This document shows, in pieces, positions 1 to 8,238 of a stretch of 64,000 bases of DNA. The stretch is from an uncultured Blautia sp. GTDB lineage: Bacteria; Bacillota; Clostridia; Lachnospirales; Lachnospiraceae. The position numbers were made by a program, and so were the translations under genes. Location: NCBI RefSeq assembly GCF_934371575.1, contig NZ_CAKRNY010000005.1, positions 1-64,000 on the forward strand. Reading direction: 5' to 3'. A model generated the notes under the pieces. That model saw only the letters and a list, made by a program, of their open reading frames with translations. It did no database searches and had not been told where the DNA came from. Within the stretch, counting starts at the first letter, position 1, and each line of letters opens with the position of its first letter.

Positions 1-96
1 GACAAGAAGAAATTGATTAAGCATTTGGAATATCAGATTTCCAATGCCGATGAAGCGTCTTTAAGAGAATATCGTGTAAATCTGCGATATTTGTAA
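1..96 (+). CDS. C-terminal end of an unidentified protein (partial)
   Basis: The first reading frame is open from the window edge to a TAA at 94-96 and encodes 31 residues that are rich in Lys, Glu and Arg, ending in VNLRYL. Only the C-terminal tail is present, so no family can be assigned. It is charged and looks like a soluble helical tail. The following roughly 110 bases contain no convincing gene before the clpB control region. Whether this is a genuine gene end or chance open frame cannot be settled from 96 bases. Confidence 0.4.
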   Translation, partial: DKKKLIKHLEYQISNADEASLREYRVNLRYL

Positions 97-208
97 AATC
101 GAAAGGATTCTTTATGATTGGAATACATAGAAAAGACATACGAGCTGTCCTTTTCTATTTTCGCCATTTTGCATGGCTCGTAGCGTTCACACAATCTCCA
201 TAAAATAA

Positions 209-235
209 TTAGCACTCACCTATTGACAGTGCTAA
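209..235 (+). promoter_or_regulatory. CIRCE operator (HrcA binding site)
   Basis: The sequence reads TTAGCACTC, nine bases, CAGTGCTAA. This is the classic CIRCE inverted repeat TTAGCACTC-N9-GAGTGCTAA with a single mismatch in the right arm. CIRCE is bound by the heat-shock repressor HrcA. It overlaps the -35 box of the clpB promoter, so repression by occlusion is expected. Confidence 0.9.
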
Positions 236-251
236 CAATCAGTGCTATATT
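223..251 (+). promoter_or_regulatory. sigma-A promoter of clpB
   Basis: TTGACA at 223-228 and TATATT at 246-251 are separated by 17 bases, close to the vegetative consensus. The -35 box lies inside the right half of the CIRCE element. A leader of about 140 bases follows before the clpB start. Confidence 0.85.
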
Positions 252-392
252 AAAAATCGTAATAAGAAACTACCTATATAAAGCGCAGCCCCTGCGAGTT
301 ACTTTTTTAAAGAGCCGCGGCAGCTGCGTTTTATATATAAGAATAAGTGAGTGGAAATATTTTCATTCACCTAAGCTGAAGGAGGAGAGCCT

Positions 393-2975
393 ATGAACAT
401 CAGCAAATTTACACAGAAATCCGTACAGGCAGTTCAGGATCTGGAGAAGGTTGCATATGAATATGGCAATCAGGAAATTGAACAGGAACATCTGTTATAT
501 ACCCTCCTGACACAGGAAGACAGCCTGATTCTCAAGCTTATTGAGAAAATGGAAATAAATAAAGATTATTTTATGGATACTGTAAAGAAAGCTCTGGATG
601 CAAAGGTAAAGGTATCCGGCGGAGAACTCAGATTCGGACAGTATCTGAATAAGGCTTTGGTAAACGCAGAAGAGGAAGCCAAAGCAATGGGAGATGAATA
701 TGTATCCGTAGAGCATCTATTCCTGGCTCTGCTGAAATATCCAAGCCCCAGCATGAAGAAAATCTGGAGCGAATTTGGCATTACCAGGGAGCGTTTCCTG
801 CAGGCACTTTCCACAGTGCGTGGAAATCAGCGTGTAGTAAGCGATAACCCGGAAGCCACATACGATACACTGAATAAATATGGCGAGGATCTTGTGGAGA
901 AAGCAAGAAGCCAGAAACTGGATCCAGTCATCGGACGTGACAGTGAGATCCGGAATGTGATCCGCATTCTTTCCCGTAAGACAAAGAACAACCCGGTTCT
1001 CATCGGTGAGCCTGGTGTTGGTAAAACAGCCGCTGTGGAAGGTCTTGCACAGCGAATTGTAGCAGGAGATGTTCCGGAAGCATTGAAGGATAAGAAAATT
1101 TTTGCCCTGGATATGGGTGCACTGGTAGCAGGTGCCAAATATCGTGGTGAATTTGAGGAGCGTCTGAAAGCAGTTCTGGAAGAGGTAAAAAAGAGCGAAG
1201 GTCAGATCATTCTCTTTATTGATGAGCTTCACCTGATCGTTGGTGCAGGTAAGACGGATGGTGCAATGGATGCCAGCAATATGCTAAAGCCAATGCTTGC
1301 CCGTGGTGAGCTTCACTGTATCGGCGCGACTACATTGGATGAATACCGTCAGTATATTGAGAAAGATGCCGCCCTGGAACGTCGTTTCCAGCCGGTTATG
1401 GTAGATGAACCAACGGTGGAGGATACTATTTCTATCCTTCGTGGTCTGAGAGAACGTTACGAAGTATTCCATGGTGTTAAAATCACAGACAGTGCACTTG
1501 TTGCAGCTGCAACACTTTCACATCGTTATATTACAGACCGTTTTCTTCCAGATAAGGCAATTGACCTGGTAGATGAGGCCTGTGCTCTGATCAAAACAGA
1601 GCTGGATTCCATGCCGACTGAGCTGGATGAACAGCGCCGTAAGATCGATCAGATGAAAATGGAAGAGCTGTCTCTGAAGAAGGAGACCGATAATTTAAGT
1701 AAAGAGCGTCTGGAAGAGCTCCAGAAGGAGCTTGCGGAAATGCAGGATTCTTTTAACACCCAGAAGGCTCAGTGGGAGAACGAGAAACATTCTGTAGAGA
1801 AGCTTCAGAAGCTTCGTGAACAGATTGAGGATATGAACAAACAGATCCAGATCGCAAGACAGAATTATGATCTGGAAAAAGCTTCTGAGCTGCAGTATGG
1901 CGAGCTGCCGAAATTACAGCAGCAGCTGGAAATCGAGGAAAGAAATACAAAAGAGAGTGACAGAAGCCTTGTTCATGAAGTGGTTACTGATGATGAGATT
2001 GCGCGAATCATTTCCCGCTGGACCGGTATTCCGGTAGCCAGACTGACAGAAGGTGAGCGTGTGAAACTGCTCCATCTGGAGGATGAGCTTCATAAACGTG
2101 TCATCGGTCAGGATGAAGGTGTACGCCGTGTAACAGATGCAATCCTTCGTTCCAAAGCAGGAATCAAGGATCCAACCAAACCAATCGGTTCTTTCCTGTT
2201 CCTTGGACCCACCGGTGTTGGTAAAACAGAGCTTGCCAAAACCCTTGCCCAGACTCTTTTCGATGACGAGCAGAATATGGTTCGAATCGATATGAGTGAA
2301 TATATGGAGAAATACTCTGTATCCAGACTGATCGGAGCGCCTCCGGGATATGTAGGATACGAGGAAGGCGGACAGCTGACAGAGGCCGTTCGTCGTAAAC
2401 CTTACAGCGTTGTACTTTTTGATGAGATTGAGAAGGCACACCCGGATGTATTCAATGTACTTCTGCAGGTATTGGATGATGGCCGTATTACCGATTCCCA
2501 GGGCCGTACAGTAGATTTTAAGAATACCATTCTGATCATGACCTCCAATATCGGATCCCCTTATCTTCTGGATGGTATTGATGAAAATGGTGAGATCAAA
2601 GAAGAGGCTCAGAAGGAAGTTATGGATGATCTTCGTGGACATTTCCGTCCGGAATTTCTGAACCGTCTGGACGAGATCATTCTGTTTAAGCCATTGACAA
2701 AAGACAACATCGGTAGTATCGTTGACCTGATGGTGAAAGAGCTGAATGATCGTCTTGCAGACCAGGAGCTTTCCCTGGAGCTTACAGATGCAGCCAAGAA
2801 GGATGTAATCGACAATGGCTATGATCCTGTATATGGCGCAAGACCGCTGAAGCGTTACCTTCAGAAATATGTGGAGACACTTACTGCACGTAAGATTCTC
2901 TCTGGCGAAGTTCATACCGGTGATACGCTGGTACTGGATGTGGAGAACGGAGAATATGTGGTAAAAGTTAAGTAA
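393..2975 (+). CDS. clpB: ATP-dependent disaggregase chaperone ClpB
   Basis: ClpB is a cytosolic hexameric AAA+ machine that pulls polypeptides out of aggregates together with the DnaK system. The 860-residue length is normal. An N-terminal Clp repeat domain (about 1-145) is followed by AAA domain 1 with Walker [10 protein letters not shown] near residue 206, a long Glu/Lys/Gln-rich coiled-coil middle domain (about 400-520) that separates ClpB from ClpC/ClpE, and AAA domain 2 with Walker [10 protein letters not shown] near 606. No ClpP-docking IGF/L loop was noticed. The start is preceded by AAGGAGGAG. The gene is monocistronic behind a CIRCE-overlapped promoter, so HrcA control is expected. 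Confidence 0.97.
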   Translation: MNISKFTQKSVQAVQDLEKVAYEYGNQEIEQEHLLYTLLTQEDSLILKLIEKMEINKDYFMDTVKKALDAKVKVSGGELRFGQYLNKALVNAEEEAKAMGDEYVSVEHLFLALLKYPSPSMKKIWSEFGITRERFLQALSTVRGNQRVVSDNPEATYDTLNKYGEDLVEKARSQKLDPVIGRDSEIRNVIRILSRKTKNNPVLIGEPGVGKTAAVEGLAQRIVAGDVPEALKDKKIFALDMGALVAGAKYRGEFEERLKAVLEEVKKSEGQIILFIDELHLIVGAGKTDGAMDASNMLKPMLARGELHCIGATTLDEYRQYIEKDAALERRFQPVMVDEPTVEDTISILRGLRERYEVFHGVKITDSALVAAATLSHRYITDRFLPDKAIDLVDEACALIKTELDSMPTELDEQRRKIDQMKMEELSLKKETDNLSKERLEELQKELAEMQDSFNTQKAQWENEKHSVEKLQKLREQIEDMNKQIQIARQNYDLEKASELQYGELPKLQQQLEIEERNTKESDRSLVHEVVTDDEIARIISRWTGIPVARLTEGERVKLLHLEDELHKRVIGQDEGVRRVTDAILRSKAGIKDPTKPIGSFLFLGPTGVGKTELAKTLAQTLFDDEQNMVRIDMSEYMEKYSVSRLIGAPPGYVGYEEGGQLTEAVRRKPYSVVLFDEIEKAHPDVFNVLLQVLDDGRITDSQGRTVDFKNTILIMTSNIGSPYLLDGIDENGEIKEEAQKEVMDDLRGHFRPEFLNRLDEIILFKPLTKDNIGSIVDLMVKELNDRLADQELSLELTDAAKKDVIDNGYDPVYGARPLKRYLQKYVETLTARKILSGEVHTGDTLVLDVENGEYVVKVK

Positions 2976-3061
2976 GGTATTTGCAGCCCTGGAAGCCATC
3001 AAGAGAGAGTTGTGTCCACGATAAAAGTGGGTAGCAGCAAATGCAAAGGAGAACCAAGCAC

Positions 3062-3235
3062 ATGATACCGAAAGATCCTATGATACTGCTTAGTTATGTA
3101 AATACCCAGCTGAGAGATTACTATGATTCTCTGGAAGCTCTGTGCACATGCCGCGGTCTTCGGAAAAAAGAACTGCTGGAAAAGATGGATTCCATTGATT
3201 ACCACTATGATGAAAAAACCAATCAGTTTGTCTGA
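3062..3235 (+). CDS. DUF4250 domain-containing small protein
   Basis: This 57-residue protein begins MIPKDPMILLSYVNTQLRD and ends YDEKTNQFV, the characteristic opening and closing of DUF4250, a small uncharacterised family common in Clostridia. I chose the start at 3062 rather than the in-frame ATG at 3041 because AAAGGAG lies at the right distance upstream of 3062 and actually overlaps the upstream ATG. It sits alone between clpB and a strong terminator. Its function is unknown; the fold looks like a compact helical domain. Confidence 0.85.
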   Translation: MIPKDPMILLSYVNTQLRDYYDSLEALCTCRGLRKKELLEKMDSIDYHYDEKTNQFV

Positions 3236-3259
3236 GAAGACAATCCCTTAAAAATCAGG

Positions 3260-3309
3260 TACCGTCTGCTTAATCTGTGAAAACAGATTTGCAGGCGGTA
3301 TCTTTTTTT
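3260..3309 (+). terminator. Rho-independent terminator after DUF4250 gene
   Basis: A long nearly perfect stem (TACCGTCTGC...TCTGT pairing with ACAGA...GCAGGCGGTA) closes on a GAAA-type loop and is followed by TCTTTTTTT. Confidence 0.92.
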
Positions 3310-3381
3310 CTATCCGGCTGTTTTCTTATAATGATGTCGGGGGAAGCCTTGTTCCTGTATTTTATAATATTACTAAAATGT

Positions 3382-3516
3382 TTAGCCGACAAAATAATAA
3401 TACATTAAAAAGGATTGAATACTGTGGATTAAATCTTAAAAAAGTATAAACTGCACAAAAAACACTTGCACTTTTTGTAAAAAAGTATAAACTATAAAAT
3501 TAGTCGGCTAACTAAT
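3382..3516 (+). promoter_or_regulatory. Candidate MarR operator pair
   Basis: TTAGCCGAC at 3382-3390 and its exact reverse complement GTCGGCTAA at 3503-3511 flank an AT-rich promoter region. The second copy is inside a dyad, ATTAGT-N6-ACTAAT at 3499-3516, just upstream of the marR-like gene. Paired dyads of this size around a promoter fit autoregulation by a MarR dimer. The promoter itself (TTGCAC near 3465, TATAAA-type boxes at 3485-3498) is less clear. Confidence 0.6.
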
Positions 3517-3545
3517 TGGGAGAACGTGACAGGTGAGGTGAGAAT

Positions 3546-4034
3546 TTGGAAAGTGATAACGATAAAAGTATTCAGCGTATGATAATGGAAATCAGCCGCC
3601 TGTATATGATGAAATGCTTTGGAAGGCTACAGAAGCTGGGAATTCATCCAAGGCAGATGCCTATACTGGCTGTTTTGTGGAGAAAAGACGGATGCAGTCA
3701 GAAAGAACTGGCAGAAAAACTGGATGTGAAGCCGCCTACAGTAACGGTAAGTATCCAGCGACTGGAAAAAGCTGGTATTATTTTTCGCCGGCAGGATGAA
3801 AAGGATCAGCGTGTGAGCCGTATTTACCTTTCTGAAGAAGGCAGATCCATTATTGAGGAAGGAATGCGTATGGCAAAGGAAGGCGAAGAACAGGTTTTTG
3901 CTGGTTTTTCTGAAAGTGAGCTTTGTCTGATGAGAAGATTTTGCATGCAGATCAAAGAAAACATTGCAGCAATGCCGGGACCGGATATTTCCACAGAGGA
4001 GATAGCCATGGAGCCGTTTTGCCATAAAGAATAA
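3546..4034 (+). CDS. MarR family transcriptional regulator
   Basis: A 162-residue winged-helix regulator with the MarR pattern: helix-turn-helix segment CSQKELAEKLDVKPPTVTVS around residues 56-75, recognition helix then wing residues RRQDEKDQRVSRIYLSEEG around 85-105, and flanking dimerisation helices. MarR proteins usually release DNA when they bind a small phenolic or lipophilic ligand. The start is TTG with a purine-rich GGTGAG element upstream; the next ATG lies 12 codons in. It leads an operon with two ABC exporter half-transporters, so drug- or lipid-responsive control of that exporter is the likely job. Confidence 0.88.
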   Translation: MESDNDKSIQRMIMEISRLYMMKCFGRLQKLGIHPRQMPILAVLWRKDGCSQKELAEKLDVKPPTVTVSIQRLEKAGIIFRRQDEKDQRVSRIYLSEEGRSIIEEGMRMAKEGEEQVFAGFSESELCLMRRFCMQIKENIAAMPGPDISTEEIAMEPFCHKE

Positions 4035-4062
4035 CTGATTAAAAAGAAAGGACAACCCAAGC

Positions 4063-6225
4063 ATGATTAAATTAATGAAGTATCTGAAAAAATCAGCAGG
4101 CTACATCGTCCTGATCATTGGACTGCTGTTTTTGCAGGCATACTGTGATCTGTCTTTGCCGGATTATACCTCCAAGGTGATTAACGTAGGTATCCAGCAG
4201 GGGGGAATCCCTGATGGTGTTCCGGAAAAAATGAGAGAGAGCACCATGGAGAACCTGCAGATCTTTATGGACGAAGACACACAGAAAGAAGTTCAGGATG
4301 CCTATGTCCTGGATGGAGACACATATGAATTGAAAGATGGCATTACAGGGGATAAACGTGAAGAATTAAACGATCTTCTGTGCAAACCTCTGATGATGTA
4401 CACATCTTTTACCTCTGGAAGTGAAGAGAGCCGGAAAATGCTTTCCCAGATGCAGGTACCGGAAGGAACGGACCCAATGCAGGTTCTGTCAGCAATGCCG
4501 GAGGATGCGAAAAAACAGATGCTGGACGCAGTAGATGAGAAGCTTTCCGACATGCCGGAATCCATTCTTACCCAGGCCGCTGTCAGCGGTGTGAAGGCAG
4601 AATACGAGGCTATGGGCGAGAATCTGGATGCAATTCAGATGAATTACATCAGAATGTCCGGGATCCAGATGGTTCTGATGGCGCTGGTGATCATGCTGGC
4701 CGCTGTAAGTGTTACCTTCCTTTCAGCAAGAGTGGCAGCAGCCCTTGGACATGATCTGCGAGATAATGTATACCGCAAGGTTATTCATTTCTCCAGCAAC
4801 GAATATCATAAATTTTCCACTGCATCCCTGATCACACGAAGTACCAACGATGTACAGCAGGTACAGCAGGTTATGACCATGATGTTCAGAATCGTTCTGT
4901 ATGCGCCCATCCTTGGTGTCGGAGGCGTGATCAAGGTTCTCCAGACCGATTCCTCCATGACCTGGATCCTTGGAGCTGCAGTAGCCATCATTCTGATTGT
5001 TATTTTTGTACTGTTTCAGATTGCAATGCCGAAATTCACCAGGCTGCAGACTCTCATTGACCGTCTGAACCTGGTAACCAGGGAAATCCTTACCGGAATC
5101 CCGGTTATCCGTGCATTCAGCCGTGAGAAGCATGAGGAAGAGCGTTTTGAAAAAGCAAATATGGATCTGACAAAGACAAACCTGTTTGTAAACCGCTGTA
5201 TGACATTTATGATGCCGATCATGATGCTGATCATGAATGGTGTATCTGTAGCGATTATTTATTTCGGTGCACAGGGCGTTGACAACGGAACTATGCAGGT
5301 AGGAAATATGATGGCATTTATCCAGTATGCAATGCAGATCATCATGTCCTTCCTGATGATCACAGCAATCTCCATTATGCTTCCAAGAGCAAATGTTGCA
5401 GCTGGACGTATCTGTGAAGTTCTGGAGATGGAGCCATCTGTAAACGATCCGGAAGAGCCGGTCGTCCCGGACAGACAGGAAAAAGGAACTGTAGAATTTG
5501 ACCATGTAAGCTTTGCTTATCCGGAAGCCGGGGAAAATGTCATCAACGATATTACCTTTAAGGCAGAAAAAGGCCAGACTGTTGCCATCATCGGAAGTAC
5601 CGGAAGCGGTAAGAGTACGCTGATCAACCTGATCCCCAGATTTTATGATGCAACAAAGGGCTGTGTCAAAGTAGATGGTGTGGATGTACGAAATATGACA
5701 CAGCATGAGCTTCGTGACCGTCTGGGCTATGTACCTCAGAAAGGAGTCCTGTTCTCTGGAACCATCGATTCCAATATTCGTTACGGTAAGCCGGATATGC
5801 CAGAGGAAGATGTAAAACTGGCAGCTCAGATCGCCCAGTCCGATGACTTTATTGAAGCGAAACCGGAAGGCTACAAAGCATCTATTTCCCAGGGCGGAAA
5901 CAATGTATCCGGTGGTCAGAAGCAACGTCTTTCCATTGCAAGAGCCATTGCCAAAAAGCCGGAAATCCTGATCTTTGATGACAGTTTTTCCGCACTTGAT
6001 TTCAAGACTGACAGTAAGCTTCGCAAGGCTTTAAAGGAAAAGACGAAAGATATTACCACTATTATCGTAGCACAGCGAATCAGCACGATTCTGAATGCAG
6101 ATCAGATCATTGTGCTGGATGATGGAAATATGGCAGGCATCGGCACCCACAAGGAACTGATGAAGAACTGCGAGGTTTACCGCCAGATCGCCATGTCACA
6201 GCTTTCAGAGGAGGAATTAGCATGA
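4063..6225 (+). CDS. ABC exporter half-transporter, degenerate ATPase subunit
   Basis: A membrane domain fused to an ATP-binding domain, of the multidrug/lipid exporter type. Walker A GSTGSGKST lies near residue 510, the signature VSGGQ near 616, and Walker B ILIFDDSFSALD near 636-647. The residue after the Walker B aspartate is Asp instead of catalytic Glu, which marks the degenerate site of heterodimeric exporters (LmrCD, BmrCD, TM287/288). At 720 residues it is over 100 longer than usual; the excess is a hydrophilic, acidic insert between TM1 and TM2 (about 35-190), likely extracellular. Its stop overlaps the partner gene by four bases, so they are translationally coupled. Confidence 0.93.
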   Translation: MIKLMKYLKKSAGYIVLIIGLLFLQAYCDLSLPDYTSKVINVGIQQGGIPDGVPEKMRESTMENLQIFMDEDTQKEVQDAYVLDGDTYELKDGITGDKREELNDLLCKPLMMYTSFTSGSEESRKMLSQMQVPEGTDPMQVLSAMPEDAKKQMLDAVDEKLSDMPESILTQAAVSGVKAEYEAMGENLDAIQMNYIRMSGIQMVLMALVIMLAAVSVTFLSARVAAALGHDLRDNVYRKVIHFSSNEYHKFSTASLITRSTNDVQQVQQVMTMMFRIVLYAPILGVGGVIKVLQTDSSMTWILGAAVAIILIVIFVLFQIAMPKFTRLQTLIDRLNLVTREILTGIPVIRAFSREKHEEERFEKANMDLTKTNLFVNRCMTFMMPIMMLIMNGVSVAIIYFGAQGVDNGTMQVGNMMAFIQYAMQIIMSFLMITAISIMLPRANVAAGRICEVLEMEPSVNDPEEPVVPDRQEKGTVEFDHVSFAYPEAGENVINDITFKAEKGQTVAIIGSTGSGKSTLINLIPRFYDATKGCVKVDGVDVRNMTQHELRDRLGYVPQKGVLFSGTIDSNIRYGKPDMPEEDVKLAAQIAQSDDFIEAKPEGYKASISQGGNNVSGGQKQRLSIARAIAKKPEILIFDDSFSALDFKTDSKLRKALKEKTKDITTIIVAQRISTILNADQIIVLDDGNMAGIGTHKELMKNCEVYRQIAMSQLSEEELA

Positions 6226-8069
6226 GTGAAAACAAAGCCAAAGGCCCTATGATGGGTGGTCATCGGAGCCGTGCAATGAACTCCGGGGAAAAGGCAAAAG
6301 ACTTTAAAGGAGCAATGAAACGACTTTTGAAATACATGGAACGCTACAAATTCCGTTTCGTTCTCATGTTTCTGTTTGCAATTGCAGGAACCATTTTTAA
6401 CATTGTAGGACCAAAGATCCTTGGAAAAGCAACAACAGAGCTTTTTAACGGTCTGGTAGCCAAGGTAAACGGTACCGGAAGTATTGATTTTGAAAAAATC
6501 GGCTATATTCTGTTATGGACATTAGGACTGTATCTGGCAAGCGCCTGCTTCTCCTTTATCCAGGGCTATGTGATGACCGGAATTTCCAACGACGTTACCT
6601 ACAATTTACGTAAAGATATTTCAAAGAAATTCAGCCGTCTCCCAATGAACTACTATGAGAGCAGGACAAACGGAGAAATCCTTTCCCGCGTAACGAACGA
6701 TGTGGATACCCTTCAGATGAGCCTGAACCAGAGTATTACCCAGCTGATCACATCAGTTACCACCCTGATCGGTGTATTTGTGATGATGCTGTCCATCAAT
6801 GTGTGGATGACACTGGCTGCGCTTCTCATTCTGCCGCTGTCTATGATAATTATCAATTTTGTTATGAAACATTCCCAGAAATATTTCCAGGCACAGCAGA
6901 AGTATCTGGGTGAGGTAAATGGCCAGATTGAAGAGAACTACGGCGGACACAATGTAGTGAAGGTATTTAATAAAGAAGAAGACGTAGTTGCAGAATTTGA
7001 AAAAGATAACCAGAAGCTCTACGAATCAGCATGGAAATCCCAGTTTTTCTCCGGAATCATGATGCCGGTTATGCAGTTTGTTGGAAACCTTGGATACGTT
7101 ATGGTAGCCCTTCTTGGAGGATGGTTCACGATCAAAGGCTCTATTGAAGTAGGTGATATTCAGTCTTTCTTCCAGTACATCCGTAACTTTACCCAGCCCA
7201 TCCAGCAGATCGCACAGGTAACCAACCTGCTTCAGTCCTCAGCTGCCGCTTCCGAGCGTGTGTTTGAGTTCCTGGATGAGGAGGAAGAGGAGACCACCAA
7301 AGCAGATGCCGTTTCTATTGACGGGCTCAGCGGAAATGTAGAATTTGATCATGTAAGCTTCGGTTACAATCCGGAAAAGATCATTGTCCGCGATTTTTCA
7401 GCAAAGGTCAAGGATGGTCAGAAAATTGCTATTGTAGGGCCTACCGGTGCAGGAAAAACCACAATGGTTAAGCTGCTCATGCGTTTCTATGATGTAAACA
7501 GTGGTTCTATTAAGGTAGATGGCCATGATGTAAAAGATTTCAACAGAAGCGAGCTTCATGAAATGTTTGGAATGGTGCTTCAGGACACCTGGCTGTTTTC
7601 CGGAACCATTATGGAAAACATCCGCTATGGACGGCTGGATGCTACCGACGAGGAAGTGATCGCAGCAGCAAAGGCAGCTCATATCCACAACTTTATCATG
7701 CAGCAGCCGGGAGGCTATAACATGGTACTGGATGAGGAGACCAGCAATGTTTCCCAGGGACAGAAACAGCTTCTGACAATTGCAAGAGCCATTCTTGCAG
7801 ACAATAAGATCCTGATCCTGGATGAGGCAACCTCATCTGTTGATACCAGAACGGAGGTACAGATCCAGAAGGCTATGGATAACCTGATGAAAGGCAGAAC
7901 CAGCTTTGTCATCGCTCACAGACTTTCTACCATCAGGGACGCAGATCTGATCCTGGTTATGAAGGATGGCGACATTATCGAGCAGGGCAGCCATGAAGAG
8001 CTGCTTGCAAAGAAAGGCTTCTACGCAGATCTTTACAACAGCCAGTTTGATAAGACACAGACCGCATAA
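6222..8069 (+). CDS. ABC exporter half-transporter, catalytic Walker B subunit
   Basis: A 615-residue six-helix membrane domain plus ATP-binding domain. Walker A GPTGAGKTT is near residue 406, the signature is NVSQGQ instead of LSGGQ near 508, and Walker B ILILDEATSSVD has the catalytic Glu. In a heterodimer the degenerate signature of this subunit faces the degenerate Walker B of the upstream subunit, while its own good Walker B faces the good signature there: one dead and one live ATP site. The first 30 residues are a basic, Met/Gly-rich cytosolic tail. The start overlaps the preceding gene as ATGA and is preceded by GGAGGAATT. Confidence 0.94.
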   Translation: MSENKAKGPMMGGHRSRAMNSGEKAKDFKGAMKRLLKYMERYKFRFVLMFLFAIAGTIFNIVGPKILGKATTELFNGLVAKVNGTGSIDFEKIGYILLWTLGLYLASACFSFIQGYVMTGISNDVTYNLRKDISKKFSRLPMNYYESRTNGEILSRVTNDVDTLQMSLNQSITQLITSVTTLIGVFVMMLSINVWMTLAALLILPLSMIIINFVMKHSQKYFQAQQKYLGEVNGQIEENYGGHNVVKVFNKEEDVVAEFEKDNQKLYESAWKSQFFSGIMMPVMQFVGNLGYVMVALLGGWFTIKGSIEVGDIQSFFQYIRNFTQPIQQIAQVTNLLQSSAAASERVFEFLDEEEEETTKADAVSIDGLSGNVEFDHVSFGYNPEKIIVRDFSAKVKDGQKIAIVGPTGAGKTTMVKLLMRFYDVNSGSIKVDGHDVKDFNRSELHEMFGMVLQDTWLFSGTIMENIRYGRLDATDEEVIAAAKAAHIHNFIMQQPGGYNMVLDEETSNVSQGQKQLLTIARAILADNKILILDEATSSVDTRTEVQIQKAMDNLMKGRTSFVIAHRLSTIRDADLILVMKDGDIIEQGSHEELLAKKGFYADLYNSQFDKTQTA

Positions 8070-8088
8070 AAGTAAGTGAAACAGATAA

Positions 8089-8138
8089 AAAATACAGCAG
8101 CTTTTTCGGAAAATATACGGAAAAACAGCTGTATTTTT
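8089..8138 (+). terminator. Rho-independent terminator after exporter operon
   Basis: AAATACAGCAGCTTTTTC pairs with GAAAAACAGCTGTATTT with one or two bulged bases, followed by a short T tract. Confidence 0.85.
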
Positions 8139-8238
8139 ATTTTCGGAGAGAAAAAATCCAGGGATTTGCTGTCTGTACTTTTACCCGCAGATAATGTATA
8201 ATGGAGCAAAGTTTCCGCCAAAAAGGAGCGTATCAAAA

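Noticed and set aside
33..215. Minus-strand 60-residue frame at the left edge
   Set aside because: No ribosome-binding site or family; it overlaps a plus-strand open end and the approach to the clpB promoter.
1914..3002. 362-residue minus-strand open frame antisense to clpB
   Set aside because: It is wholly antisense to a strong clpB gene, has no recognisable domain and is a codon-bias shadow.
4723..5925. 400-residue minus-strand frame opposite the exporter gene
   Set aside because: It lies fully inside an unmistakable ABC gene; no domain, Cys/His-rich composition typical of shadow frames.
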